Assembly: GCA_024743175.1 (NCBI GenBank)
Contig: JANSXA010000011.1
Span: forward strand, 93,878-157,877
DNA: 64,000 nt
From: Pseudomonadaceae bacterium
GTDB lineage: Bacteria; Pseudomonadota; Gammaproteobacteria; Pseudomonadales; Azotimanducaceae
Direction: 5' to 3'
Position 1 is the first letter of the stretch. Each line of letters begins with the position of its first letter. A program made the translations under genes and the position numbers. Below are positions 47,473 to 56,869 of the stretch, one piece after another. Below the pieces are notes generated by a model. That model ran no database searches and had not been told where the DNA came from. It saw nothing but the letters and a program-made list of their open reading frames with translations.

Positions 47473-48810
47473 TTAAGTGCCGCTACTGTCACGACGTGGG
47501 CCGCGCTTGCGCGTACGCCGACGGGGAATATTCAGACGTTGTCGTCGTTCCCACAAACTCTTCCTGCTGATGCCAAGTTTTTCAGCGAGTTCAGTTTCGG
47601 TGAAGTTATCCTGATTATCCGTAACAAAGCGAACAAAATAATCTTCCAGAGAGGTCTGGTCAGGATCAGCAGGAGCGTCCAGCGGGGTGGCTGCAGGCTT
47701 TGCGAGCGGCTGTATAGCGAGCAGCGTCTGGGTGATTTCACTGTTGTTGTCAGCCAGGATCACGGCGCGTTCGAGCGCGTTTTCCAGTTCGCGAACATTG
47801 CCTGGCCAGTGATATTCCACCAGCACCTGGAGCGCTTCTTCAGAAAACGATAAGCCGGTTTTGTTGAGACGTTTGCTGGTGCGCTCCAGCAGCCAGAGCG
47901 CGATTTCGTGAACATCCTCTTTACGCTGGTGAAGAGGCACAATTTCAAAACTGACGACGTTCAGCCGGTAGAAGAGATCTTGTCGAAACTGTCCCTGGTC
48001 GGTGAGCTCGCTCAGGTTGCGGTGGGTTGCAGCGATAATTCTGACGTTTGCGGGCTCGGTGGCGGAGCTGCCGACACGACGATTTTCACCTTTCAATACG
48101 CGCAGCAGTCTTGCTTGTGCTGCTGGTGGGAGTTCGGCTACTTCGTCCAGGAACAGCGTGCCACCTTCCGCGGATTCAATCAGGCCGCGATGGGTTTGTG
48201 CACCTGATTCAAATTGTTCGAGACCAAAGAGCTCTGTTTCAATCAGGTTGTGGGGAATGGTTGCGCAGTTGATTGAAATAAGTGGTGCGGTAGCGCGCGC
48301 GCTGGCAGCGTGCAGGGCGCGAGCTACGAGCTCTTTACCGGTTCCGGATTGACCAAAAATTAAAACAGTAGAATCCGTTGGACCGGCTTTGGCGATGTTA
48401 GCCTTGAGTTGCCGCATTGCCGGTGACGATCCAATCATGGGGAAATCGGCAAGTTGCGGGCGCTGTATAATCAGAGGGTTAGTCGTTGCACGTTCGATGG
48501 CAGCGAGGATCTGTGCGGTATCCAGAGGCAGTGGCAGGTAGTCAGCAGCCCCCTGTTTAATATAGGCAACCGCTGCGGGGATGCTGCCGTCGCGGGTCAG
48601 GACGACGGTCGGCACACTGCTTGCGACAACGTTCAGGTGGGGTTCGACAATTTCATCAAGTACAACCACACACTGATGCTGGGACAAACTGGCCAGGGCG
48701 GGCAACTGTGTTTCGGCACGCGCGACCAGACCCTGCTCACACAATTCCATGGCAAGCGCCTCGGCATGCCGGGAGTCAGAATCGATGAGCAATATGTCTG
48801 TCATAGCCAA
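47473..48810 (-). CDS. CbrB-like NtrC-family response regulator with altered receiver and sigma-54 loop
   Basis: The product has 445 aa: receiver (1-115), AAA+ domain (about 135-365), Fis-type HTH (about 385-430). Walker A is FGQSGTGKELVARAL and Walker B GGTLFLDEVAEL; the C-terminus LEDYF-VRFV and TETELAEKLGISRKSLWERR closely matches Pseudomonas CbrB as remembered, and the position before pcnB is that of cbrB. Two things are odd. The GAFTGA loop that contacts sigma-54 is replaced by a shorter FESGAQTH sequence, and the receiver's conserved Lys (YxxKP) is Leu (YLPLP). The sensor gene cbrA, expected between gluQ and this gene, is absent. It may act without phosphorylation or without sigma-54. 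Confidence 0.88.
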   Translation of the reverse strand: MAMTDILLIDSDSRHAEALAMELCEQGLVARAETQLPALASLSQHQCVVVLDEIVEPHLNVVASSVPTVVLTRDGSIPAAVAYIKQGAADYLPLPLDTAQILAAIERATTNPLIIQRPQLADFPMIGSSPAMRQLKANIAKAGPTDSTVLIFGQSGTGKELVARALHAASARATAPLISINCATIPHNLIETELFGLEQFESGAQTHRGLIESAEGGTLFLDEVAELPPAAQARLLRVLKGENRRVGSSATEPANVRIIAATHRNLSELTDQGQFRQDLFYRLNVVSFEIVPLHQRKEDVHEIALWLLERTSKRLNKTGLSFSEEALQVLVEYHWPGNVRELENALERAVILADNNSEITQTLLAIQPLAKPAATPLDAPADPDQTSLEDYFVRFVTDNQDNFTETELAEKLGISRKSLWERRQRLNIPRRRTRKRGPRRDSSGT

Positions 48811-48871
48811 TCATCTTAACAAAGGAACTGGGGTGCGTCAGGCAATCAACGCTGCCCTTTTGATGCCTGCT

Positions 48872-49765
48872 TCAAGTACTTTCAGCGTAGCTTTCCAGCC
48901 GTTTTGGTATTCGGTCCATGCGCCAGTTCGACAGTCCCCATTCGAGCCACCGGGATACCGTCCAGGCTGGTTCGACAGGTGGGTTCTGGCCCAGATACAG
49001 CAGCGCGGTCCGCAGGTTTACGCTTGGGTTCTGGTTGTTCAAAGCAGGCGCGTGAGTTTGCTTTGACAGTTTTGTGCCGTCTGCAAAACATAATACAGGC
49101 AGGTGCGCGTACTGCGGAGGCTCGAGTTCAAGCAGCTGCATCACGTAAATCTGCTGTGCTGTAACGTGTAGAAGGTCTTCGCCACGCAACACGTGAGTGA
49201 CATCCTGGCCGTCGTCGACTGCGGCTGCAAAATTGTAGGCCCAGAGGCCGTCGCGGCGTTGCACAATGAAATCGCCCAGTTCGCTGGCCATGTTATAGGT
49301 GTAAGAACCCTGTAATTCGTCCTGAAAAACCACTTCAGCATCATCGACCCGTAGGCGGACGGCACAATCGGTTTGCCAGGCTGTGCGCTCGCGGCAGGTG
49401 CCTGGGTAGATGCGTTTACCTGCCAGGGAACGGCGGCTGCAATTGCAGTAAAAAAGGTGACTCTGGACCCGCGACAAAGCAGCTGCATAGCGGATCTGGT
49501 GATCGCTCTGATAGTCAATATCCGGGCTATTGTGTCGATCGCCGATCAAGCCGTGGACGTTCAGACTGGCAATAATTTGGGTATCTGCAGCCGGGTCCTG
49601 TCGCGGTGGGTCTAAGTCGTCCAGACGCACAAACCACTGGCCGCCGCGTTGTTTGATATCCAGAAAACTGGCCAATGCGCTCAATAGAGACCCCATGTGC
49701 AGGGGGCCGGTTGGGGAAGGTGCAAAACGCCCGGTGAGCTGCGGATTGTCTCCGGGCGTGTACAA
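48872..49765 (-). CDS. gluQ: Glutamyl-Q tRNA(Asp) synthetase
   Basis: This glutamyl-tRNA synthetase paralogue glutamylates queuosine of tRNA-Asp. The product has 297 aa, lacking the anticodon-binding domain. GRFAPSPTGPLHMGSLLSAL holds the HIGH-like motif. The zinc site is CNCSRRSLAG...YPGTC, and the KMSKS-like motif is TKLSKQTH. The start is TTG 49765, five bases after dksA, with no clear SD. dksA-gluQ is a conserved pair, where the latter depends on readthrough or coupling. Confidence 0.94.
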   Translation of the reverse strand: MYTPGDNPQLTGRFAPSPTGPLHMGSLLSALASFLDIKQRGGQWFVRLDDLDPPRQDPAADTQIIASLNVHGLIGDRHNSPDIDYQSDHQIRYAAALSRVQSHLFYCNCSRRSLAGKRIYPGTCRERTAWQTDCAVRLRVDDAEVVFQDELQGSYTYNMASELGDFIVQRRDGLWAYNFAAAVDDGQDVTHVLRGEDLLHVTAQQIYVMQLLELEPPQYAHLPVLCFADGTKLSKQTHAPALNNQNPSVNLRTALLYLGQNPPVEPAWTVSRWLEWGLSNWRMDRIPKRLESYAEST

Positions 49766-49769
49766 GCGG

Positions 49770-50303
49770 TCAGCCGTGGATTTGCCGCTCTTTTATCTCG
49801 TCGAGAGACTTGCAGTCGACACACTGGGTGGCAGTAGGCCGTGCTTCCAGACGCCGCAGGCCAATTTCGATACCGCACGTGTCGCAGTATCCATAGTCTT
49901 CCTGGTCCAGTCGATCTATGGTCTGATCGATTTTCTTAATTAATTTGCGCTCTCGATCCCGGGTACGCAGTTCAATGCTGAACTCTTCTTCCTGGGTTGC
50001 TCGATCAGCTGGATCCGGAAAATTTGCAGCCTCGTCCTGCATGTGATGTACGGTTCTATCAACCTCCTCCATCAATTCCCGACGCCAGTTCATCAACATT
50101 TCCCTGAAGTGCGCAAGCTGCGCTTCGTTCATGTATGTTTCTTTTTTCTTCGGTTCGTAAGGTGTGTAGTTACGAAAGGGAGAATTGGCAGTCGCACGCG
50201 GCGCGGTACCGCCGCTCTTTTTTGCGGTACTGGTCTTTTTACTGGCTGCTTTTTTAGTAGCCGCCTTTTTGCTGGCAGTTTTTGCCTTTGCTTTAGTCGC
50301 CAT
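49770..50303 (-). CDS. dksA: RNA polymerase-binding transcription factor DksA
   Basis: DksA works with ppGpp to lower rRNA promoters and raise amino acid genes. The product has 177 aa (E. coli 151). The coiled-coil has the acidic tip DPADRATQEEEF, and the zinc finger is CDTCGIEIG...CVDCKSLDE. The first 40 residues are a Lys/Ala/Thr-rich tail (KAKTASKKAATKKAASKK) resembling histone H1-like tails and not part of E. coli DksA. An AGGATGATCT SD supports the ATG at 50303. Confidence 0.95.
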   Translation of the reverse strand: MATKAKAKTASKKAATKKAASKKTSTAKKSGGTAPRATANSPFRNYTPYEPKKKETYMNEAQLAHFREMLMNWRRELMEEVDRTVHHMQDEAANFPDPADRATQEEEFSIELRTRDRERKLIKKIDQTIDRLDQEDYGYCDTCGIEIGLRRLEARPTATQCVDCKSLDEIKERQIHG

Positions 50304-50469
50304 AGATCATCCTATACATAGGGTAAAATGCACCCGGATCTGCGAAGGGCGCGTAAGCTACCAGAAGGACGAGCACAAAACCATATCAAAGTAGTGAAGT
50401 TTTTCTGAAAAACAACCTGACTGTTAGTACTAGAAAATGCACCAAGTGTGTGCGCTTAAGGAACATTGA
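50304..50469. promoter_or_regulatory. Divergent dksA/aminotransferase intergenic region
   Basis: These 166 bases hold the promoters of both genes. A near-perfect palindrome, GTTTTTC-T-GAAAAAC, lies at 50399-50413, about 57 bases before the aminotransferase ATG and 96 before dksA. It could be an operator. No confident -35/-10 pairs were found. Confidence 0.35.
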
Positions 50470-51636
50470 ATGCTGTTTGCTGAACGGGTAAACCTGATCC
50501 AGCCATTTCGCGTTATGGAAGTGGTCAGACGGGCTGCCGAATTTGAGGCTCAAGGTACACGGGTTGTGCATTTTGAGGTGGGTGAACCTGACTTTGTTAC
50601 CGCGCAGCCCATTATTGAGGCGGGTCGCCAGGCGCTGCTGGATGGGCGTACCAAATACACCGAGGCAACCGGCATAGTTGCGCTGCGCGAGGCGATTTCA
50701 GGCCATTATGCGCAGCTGGGCATTGCGATTGCGCCGCATCGCATCATTGTCACCAGCGGCGCCAGCGGTGGTCTGACTTTGCTGGCGGGATTGCTGCTGA
50801 ATCCCGGCGACGAACTCTTGATCACCGACCCGGGTTATCCCTGCAACGAGGTCTTTGCGCAGCTGGCGGGTGCGGTCCCTAAAGCGATTGCCGTTGAGGC
50901 GGAAAAACTGTTCCAACCGACGCTTGAGGCCGTCGAAAGTCATTGGTCGGCTGCCACCAGGGGGGTGTTGTTTGCATCGCCTGCAAACCCGACGGGTACT
51001 ATGCTGCCGGCGCAGACACTGCAGCAGATTGCAGCATTTGTCGCAGCTGAAAACGGCTTCTTCATCCTCGATGAGATTTATCAGGGGCTGACACCGGAGG
51101 CGGCGTATCGCTCTGGCCTGGCGTTGGCGGATGATTTGTTTGTATTGAACAGCTTCTCCAAGTTCTTTGGTATGACCGGTTGGCGTCTGGGCTGGTTGGT
51201 GGTGCCCGAAGCAGCCGTTGAAGGCGTCACAAAACTTGCTCAGAATCTGTTTATTGCACCAAGCACGCCTGCTCAGTATGCAGCGCTTGCTGCATTCAGT
51301 CCCGCTGCCATGAAAGTTCACCGTGATCGTGCTGAGCAGTTTAAGCGGCGGGCGACGATGTTAGCCCATGGCTTGCAGCAGCTTGGCTTCAAAATACCCG
51401 TGCAGCCGCAAGGTGCGTTTTACCTCTATGTTGACGTATCCAGCACAGGGCTGCCGGCGATCGAATTCTGTCACCGTCTGCTGGAAGAGTTTCAGGTGGC
51501 TGTGACGCCGGGTGAAGATTTTGGCGTTAACGCGGATCAAGCTTTTGTCCGTTTTGCCTTCACGACAGATGAAGCCTCAATTGCCCTTGGCCTGCAAAAA
51601 CTGCAAAGCGCCTTGCAGCGTTGGGGTAGCACATGA
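50470..51636 (+). CDS. PLP-dependent class I/II aminotransferase
   Basis: The product has 388 aa, fold type I. The conserved Arg region HFEVGEPDF, substrate loop YTEATGIVALREAI, ASPANPTGT, and the PLP lysine in NSFSKFFGMTGWRLGW are intact. It resembles aspartate/alanine-type enzymes; the exact amino acid pair is not clear. It overlaps sfsA by four bases (ATGA), and a similar aminotransferase near sfsA and dksA is seen in Pseudomonas. Confidence 0.9.
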   Translation: MLFAERVNLIQPFRVMEVVRRAAEFEAQGTRVVHFEVGEPDFVTAQPIIEAGRQALLDGRTKYTEATGIVALREAISGHYAQLGIAIAPHRIIVTSGASGGLTLLAGLLLNPGDELLITDPGYPCNEVFAQLAGAVPKAIAVEAEKLFQPTLEAVESHWSAATRGVLFASPANPTGTMLPAQTLQQIAAFVAAENGFFILDEIYQGLTPEAAYRSGLALADDLFVLNSFSKFFGMTGWRLGWLVVPEAAVEGVTKLAQNLFIAPSTPAQYAALAAFSPAAMKVHRDRAEQFKRRATMLAHGLQQLGFKIPVQPQGAFYLYVDVSSTGLPAIEFCHRLLEEFQVAVTPGEDFGVNADQAFVRFAFTTDEASIALGLQKLQSALQRWGST

Positions 51637-52331
51637 AACTACCCGAGCTCTTTGAAGGTGTTTTACTACGGCGCTATAAACGGTTCCTTGCTGATATAGA
51701 ATTGCCTGACGGATCACGAATAACCGCCCATTGCCCGAATACCGGTGCGATGACTGGTTGTGCTGAACCCGGCAGCCCGGCATGGATTTCAGTTTCAGAT
51801 AATCTCAAACGCAAATATCCACATACGCTGGAAATTGTGCAGACGCCGCAGGGCTTTGTCTCAGTGAATACCGGGCGTGCAAATCACCTGGTAGCAGAGG
51901 CGCTGCAAAACGGCACGGTAGGTGGGATAGATGCGCCGACCCAGATCAAAGCGGAAGCAAAAATACCTGAAGGAGATGGACGGTTTGACTTTCTCGTTGT
52001 TGCAGACGGCCCTGACATCTCGGTCGAAGTGAAAAGCACAACTTTGCTGGTTGGAGACCAGCTGGGTGCGTTCCCGGATGCGGTCAGCAGCCGTGCGCTG
52101 AAACACCTCGAAGCCCTGGCGCGCAGGGTGGCGGCAGGAGAGCGTGCAATGCTTATTTTCTGCGCACAACATTGTGGCATTGAACGGGTCAGACCGGCTG
52201 CGGAGATAGATCCAGCCTACGCCGAGAGGTTGGTCGAAGTTGCCCAAATGGGTGTTGAGGTCCAGGCATACGGGTGCAGTACCGACCTGCACCACATGTC
52301 GATTGATCGGCAGCTATCCGTACTGCTCTAA
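51633..52331 (+). CDS. sfsA: DNA/RNA-binding protein SfsA (sugar fermentation stimulation)
   Basis: The product has 232 aa. VLLRRYKRFLADIELPDG, AHCPNTGAMTGCAEPG and the nuclease-like FDFLVVADGPDISVEVKSTTL with FPDAVSSRALKHLEAL are SfsA signatures (PD-(D/E)XK-like fold in the C-terminal half). Its role is loosely described as a regulator of maltose genes in E. coli. Its 3' end overlaps that of the convergent kinase gene by 18 bases. Confidence 0.93.
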   Translation: MKLPELFEGVLLRRYKRFLADIELPDGSRITAHCPNTGAMTGCAEPGSPAWISVSDNLKRKYPHTLEIVQTPQGFVSVNTGRANHLVAEALQNGTVGGIDAPTQIKAEAKIPEGDGRFDFLVVADGPDISVEVKSTTLLVGDQLGAFPDAVSSRALKHLEALARRVAAGERAMLIFCAQHCGIERVRPAAEIDPAYAERLVEVAQMGVEVQAYGCSTDLHHMSIDRQLSVLL

Positions 52332-53315
52332 CAACCGGTGATAATCTTCAATAGCCGTCAGACGAGCACCATAGTGGGTGATCAATTCCGCAGCGCAGCG
52401 ATTGGCAAACTGTGCCGCCTGAGCTGGCGTAGCCCCTCGACAACGAGCGGCCAGAACGGCACCGGCGTAGATGTCTCCAGCTCCGGTGGTGTCCACAGGC
52501 TTAACTGAAACCCCAGGCGCTTCACCACCACCTTCTTTGGCAACGGCGATAGAACCTTTGGCGCCGAGAGTGACGTAGACTTCAGGTGCGATGTCCTTCA
52601 GTTCCTTGATGGCAATGTCTACGCGATCTGTGTTTGCCCAGGAAAGTGCTTCTTCTTCATTGCAGAACAGTTGATTGATGCCATTGCCCAACATCTGATT
52701 CAAACCGTCACGACAGAATTCAACCATCGATACATCAGAAAGCGAAACGGCAACATTGACGCCGTGGGTTTCGCTGACCTCACGGCAATGAACAGATGCG
52801 GCAGTCGCGCTGGGTGAAGCTGCCATGTAACCTTCCACATAATAGTAACGGGAACTTTGTAACGCGGTGGTGTTCACTTCATTGACGCTTAGTTCAACGG
52901 ATATACCCAGGTCGGTCATCATGGTGCGTTCTGCATCGTCGGTAATGAGCACCAGGCACTGGCCGGAACTGCCGAGGTTCTCACTGTCTCCGGCATCTTG
53001 AGCGTTGGCATTAATCTCAACACCTGAGGCAGTCAGGTCCTGGACAAAAAAATCGCCCGTTTCGTCAGGCGCCAGCCGGCAGTTGTAACAGGCTTTCAAT
53101 CCCAGCCCCTGCACTGCGTAGATCGTGTTGGCGGCGGAGCCACCACTGCAGCTGTTCTTAGGCAGTTCAGCTACTGCAGCGACCAGCGATTGCATCAGTT
53201 CCGTATCCACCAGCGTCATATGTCCTTTGGCGATCCGGTGTTTATGTAGAAAACCATCGTCGATATTCACTTCAGTGTCGACCAGGGCGTTACCCAGTCC
53301 AAAAACGTCGTACAT
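52314..53315 (-). CDS. PfkB-family carbohydrate/adenosine kinase
   Basis: The product has 333 aa. VFGLGNALVDTEVNIDD at the start, SGGSAANTIYAVQGLG, and the C-terminal anion-hole motif VDTTGAGDIYAGAVLA with catalytic Asp are typical PfkB kinase features. The N-terminal pattern matches proteins annotated as adenosine kinase. The substrate (adenosine, or another nucleoside/sugar) is not certain. It lies 15 bases after hemL on the same strand. Confidence 0.88.
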   Translation of the reverse strand: MYDVFGLGNALVDTEVNIDDGFLHKHRIAKGHMTLVDTELMQSLVAAVAELPKNSCSGGSAANTIYAVQGLGLKACYNCRLAPDETGDFFVQDLTASGVEINANAQDAGDSENLGSSGQCLVLITDDAERTMMTDLGISVELSVNEVNTTALQSSRYYYVEGYMAASPSATAASVHCREVSETHGVNVAVSLSDVSMVEFCRDGLNQMLGNGINQLFCNEEEALSWANTDRVDIAIKELKDIAPEVYVTLGAKGSIAVAKEGGGEAPGVSVKPVDTTGAGDIYAGAVLAARCRGATPAQAAQFANRCAAELITHYGARLTAIEDYHRLLEQYG

Positions 53316-53330
53316 GTTGATCCTTACGGT

Positions 53331-54611
53331 TTAAAGCGCAGCAAATGCTCGATCTGCTGCGGATAACGTGGCTTCAATAGCCTCGCTGTCGTGTGTGCCT
53401 GATATAAATCCCGCTTCGAATGCAGAGGGCGCGAGATAAACGCCATTGTCCAGCATGGCATGGAAGAAGCGGTTGAACTTATCGACGTTGGAATTGGATA
53501 CATGGTCAAAGTTCTCTACCTTTTCCACATCAAAGAACAAACCGAACATGCCACAGACATGGTTGGTGGCAATCTGGACGTTGTGCTTTTTCGCCAGCAC
53601 CCTCAAGCCGGCAACCAGCGCGTCGGTTGCTTCAGCTACGCGTGCGTATAGAGCATCATCGAGATGATTCAAGGTGCTGAGGCCCGCGCTTACAGCAAGC
53701 GGATTGCCAGACAGTGTGCCGGCCTGGTACACCGGACCTTCCGGCGCAATGTGTGACATCACATCGGCTCGTCCACCAAAAGCGCCAACCGGCAGACCAC
53801 CGCCAACAATTTTTCCCAGGGTGGTGAGGTCAGGCTGGATATTGTATAGACCCTGAGCACTGCCTTTGTGTACCCGGAAACCGGTCATCACTTCATCAAA
53901 AATCAGCAACGCACCATCTTCGCGGGTAACGTCCTGAAGCCCCTCCAGGAAGCCCTCCACCGGCGGAATGCAGCCCATGTTGCCGGCAATGGGCTCAACA
54001 ATGATGCAGGCAATCTGCCCCGGATATTGCTTGAAAATGGCTTGTACAGCATCAATATCATTAAACGGAGCATTTAGCGTATCTGCGGCAACCGCTTCAG
54101 GTACGCCGGGTGAATTCGGGATACCGAGGGTCAGTACGCCACTGCCTGCTTTCACCAGGAGTGAGTCTGAGTGACCGTGATAGCAGCCGGTAAATTTGAG
54201 GATCTTGTCGCGGCCGGTAAAGCCACGAGCCAGCCGAATGGCTGACATGGTTGCTTCGGTGCCGGAATTCACCATACGCACTTTTTCAATGCTGGGAACC
54301 CGTTCGATGATGACTTCAGCCAGCGTGATTTCACCTTCCGTCGGCGCGCCAAATCCGAGCGCGCGTTGCGCCTGAGCAACAACGGCGTCCACCGTGGGCT
54401 GGTGGCCGTGACCCAGAATCATGGGGCCCCATGACCCCACGTAGTCAACATATTGATTGTCGTCTACGTCGTACAGATAAGGACCACTGCCTCGATTGAA
54501 AAATACCGGGTCGCCACCGACGCCTTTGAATGCGCGAACGGGTGAGTTGACGCCGCCGGGAATACTGAGCTTGGCACGACGAATCAGCTCGCTGGAAGTG
54601 GATCGGTTCAT
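53331..54611 (-). CDS. hemL: Glutamate-1-semialdehyde 2,1-aminomutase
   Basis: HemL makes 5-aminolevulinate in the C5 haem pathway. The product has 426 aa. Motifs are [49 protein letters not shown] and [12 protein letters not shown]; the PLP Lys is in [18 protein letters not shown]. All are intact. hemJ, another haem gene, lies just upstream on the same strand. Confidence 0.97.
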   Translation of the reverse strand: MNRSTSSELIRRAKLSIPGGVNSPVRAFKGVGGDPVFFNRGSGPYLYDVDDNQYVDYVGSWGPMILGHGHQPTVDAVVAQAQRALGFGAPTEGEITLAEVIIERVPSIEKVRMVNSGTEATMSAIRLARGFTGRDKILKFTGCYHGHSDSLLVKAGSGVLTLGIPNSPGVPEAVAADTLNAPFNDIDAVQAIFKQYPGQIACIIVEPIAGNMGCIPPVEGFLEGLQDVTREDGALLIFDEVMTGFRVHKGSAQGLYNIQPDLTTLGKIVGGGLPVGAFGGRADVMSHIAPEGPVYQAGTLSGNPLAVSAGLSTLNHLDDALYARVAEATDALVAGLRVLAKKHNVQIATNHVCGMFGLFFDVEKVENFDHVSNSNVDKFNRFFHAMLDNGVYLAPSAFEAGFISGTHDSEAIEATLSAADRAFAAL

Positions 54612-54655
54612 AAAACGCTCATTAGTCTGTTTTGTTGTAGTGCAGCGGATTTAAT

Positions 54656-55087
54656 TTAAAACGGTTTGACCACAACCAGAATCACGATAACCACCAGCGC
54701 CAGGGCGGGGAGTTCGTTGAAGATGCGGTAAAATTTCTCGCTGTGCAGGACACGATCATCGGCAAATGCTTTGATGATGCGCAGGCAGTAGTGATGATAC
54801 CCGATCAGCGCAGCGACAAAAAATATCTTTAACCAGATCCACCCCTGAGTGGAAAATGCCTGCCAGCTTTCAATCAGCAGCCATATGCCTAACGCCAGCG
54901 TTGCGATCATCGAGGGGTTCATGATGATTTTGTACAGTTTTGCCTGCATCACCTTGAAGCGTTCTTTGCTGATCTCATCGGTAGCGCTCGCGTGATAGAC
55001 AAACAGCCTCGGCATGTAAAACAAACCCGCAAACCAGGTGACAACGAAGATGATGTGGAAAGCTTTCAGCCACAAGTAAAAGGTCAT
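54656..55087 (-). CDS. hemJ: Protoporphyrinogen IX oxidase HemJ
   Basis: HemJ is the membrane enzyme that oxidises protoporphyrinogen IX. The product has 143 aa with four hydrophobic helices. The conserved His and Arg are in WLKAFHIIFVVTWFAG and FYMPRLFVYHA, and the loop YKIIMNPSMIATLALGIWL is family-typical. It overlaps the ClC gene by four bases (ATGA) and is followed by hemL, consistent with a small haem group. Confidence 0.93.
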   Translation of the reverse strand: MTFYLWLKAFHIIFVVTWFAGLFYMPRLFVYHASATDEISKERFKVMQAKLYKIIMNPSMIATLALGIWLLIESWQAFSTQGWIWLKIFFVAALIGYHHYCLRIIKAFADDRVLHSEKFYRIFNELPALALVVIVILVVVKPF

Positions 55088-56715
55088 GCCGACGTGTTCC
55101 TGTAATTTTCGATATGGCGTCGCGTCACAACACCAATAACGGGTTTAATCATTGGCGCTGTGGTACGTGTTACGCAGCAGGCCTCAGACTGTGTTTTATC
55201 CAGCAGTTCCTGCAATTGCATCACCGTGGCTTCTGCGCCAATGCTGGTGACATCCATACGTTGTCCGGGGATTTGTAAGAGGCGGATCTTTTCATCCGTC
55301 TGATCGTCAATCAACTCCAATTGTTCAGATTCGCGTGTCTGCAGGAGCTCAACAAAGGCGGACAGATCCGATGGGTTGAGAACTGCGCTGGGTGAAGCAT
55401 CTTTATCCTCCACAATGATCCAGTGTGGCTGCTTTGCAAGGGTCGATTCTGCCTCGGCCAAACTGATCTGTGGTGGCAGGCGAATGAAGGACCTGTCCAT
55501 GATGGCGGTGACGCCAACCCGCTGCAGATGTAACGTCACCGGATTGGGCGGATACTGTAATCCCAGGGTGTTTAATGTTGCGATGAACACCGAGCGTTGC
55601 CGGAAAACCTGACTGGTCACCATTGTAGCCACAACAATAATCACCATCGCCGGCAGAATAATGTTGGTGTTTGCTGTGAGTTCCATGACGGCCATCAACG
55701 CAGCCAGGGGTGCTTGCAGAACGGCAGCCATCATCGCGCACATCCCCAGCATGACATATAGGCCGAGCGAAACATCAGCCACTTCCCAGCTGATCAACAG
55801 GCTACCAAACAGGCTGCCGATGATTGCACCGATAAACAGGCTCGGACCAATCAAGCCGACCGGCATACCTAATCCGACTGCTGCAGCACTGGTCACCAGT
55901 TTTGCCAGTAGAATCACCACCAGCACCAGAATTGATACTTCGGTAACCATTAACTGGTTAACCGTATCGTAACCGACACCCATGACCTGCGGCACAAAGA
56001 CTGCCACGGTTGCAGTGATCGCGCCGGCCATGACAATGCGTTGCCACAGCGGCTGTTCTGACAAGCGTGCAAACGCCTGAATCAATTGAATATATCCTGC
56101 CGCGACGCAGCCGATGAGGAGGCCACCCAGGACCAGATAGGGAATCTCAAACAGGGAATGCATAGTGGAAGGTGCAACAATAAAGGCCGGCTCATTGCCG
56201 TACACAATTTGTGTGATCAACGTTGAAGTTACGGCTGCCACGATAACCGGAATAAAGCTGGCGATGGTGTATTCCATCATCACAACTTCCATGGCAAAAA
56301 TGACACCTGCGATCGGCGTGTTGAAGCTGCTTGCGATGGCGGCTGCCGTGCCGCAGGCAACCATGGTTCGCAGACTGTTGTTCGGCAGTCTGGAGGCGCG
56401 TCCAAGTAAGCTCGCTGCGGTCGCGCCCAGATGAATCGCAGGTCCCTCGCGACCCCCGGATTGCCCGGTCACCAGGGCGATGGCGCCACCAACAAACTGG
56501 ATGACAGCGTTTTTCAAAGGCAGGTTGCCCTGGTGAAGACTGAGCCTTTCCATGACATGCACAACGCCAACCCGCCGCGCGGATGGTCGATAGCGATTAA
56601 GTAACAGGCCCAGCACAATCGCGCCGCCCATAATCAGAATGGCTCGAGTGATTGTGTCCAATCCTTCAAAATTTTCTGTGCTGTCGCCAGGCAGCCACAG
56701 CAGTCCCGCATCCAC
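55084..56715 (-). CDS. ClC-family chloride channel/antiporter with CBS-type tail; 5' end unclear
   Basis: Membrane part: SGGREGPAIHLGATAASLLG is the ClC anion-site motif (GREGP), and GMPVGLIGPSLFIGAIIG the second. A C-terminal region (about 400-540) holds two CBS-like halves. The first standard start in the frame is GTG 56715 (543 aa). The frame upstream continues as convincing ClC sequence (RPINLDVFRRRLATVDAQ, then a hydrophobic helix) for about 50 codons to a TAA at 56865-56863, and before that ATG 56886 reads MARKLTR then TAA. So the true start is either non-standard (for example CTG near 56826), or codon 8 is a nonsense mutation. It shares an ATGA overlap with hemJ. Confidence 0.85.
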   Translation of the reverse strand: MDAGLLWLPGDSTENFEGLDTITRAILIMGGAIVLGLLLNRYRPSARRVGVVHVMERLSLHQGNLPLKNAVIQFVGGAIALVTGQSGGREGPAIHLGATAASLLGRASRLPNNSLRTMVACGTAAAIASSFNTPIAGVIFAMEVVMMEYTIASFIPVIVAAVTSTLITQIVYGNEPAFIVAPSTMHSLFEIPYLVLGGLLIGCVAAGYIQLIQAFARLSEQPLWQRIVMAGAITATVAVFVPQVMGVGYDTVNQLMVTEVSILVLVVILLAKLVTSAAAVGLGMPVGLIGPSLFIGAIIGSLFGSLLISWEVADVSLGLYVMLGMCAMMAAVLQAPLAALMAVMELTANTNIILPAMVIIVVATMVTSQVFRQRSVFIATLNTLGLQYPPNPVTLHLQRVGVTAIMDRSFIRLPPQISLAEAESTLAKQPHWIIVEDKDASPSAVLNPSDLSAFVELLQTRESEQLELIDDQTDEKIRLLQIPGQRMDVTSIGAEATVMQLQELLDKTQSEACCVTRTTAPMIKPVIGVVTRRHIENYRNTSA

Positions 56716-56869
56716 GACAGTTCTGAAACTGACAATGACTACCGCTGTGACGATGCCCGTGACAAAGCCAAGCAGCGCAAGTTGTGGTTGTGCGTCAACA
56801 GTTGCCAGGCGTCGGCGGAATACATCCAGATTGATAGGTCTTTTGAGTTTCGTGACGGGCTCTTAACGT

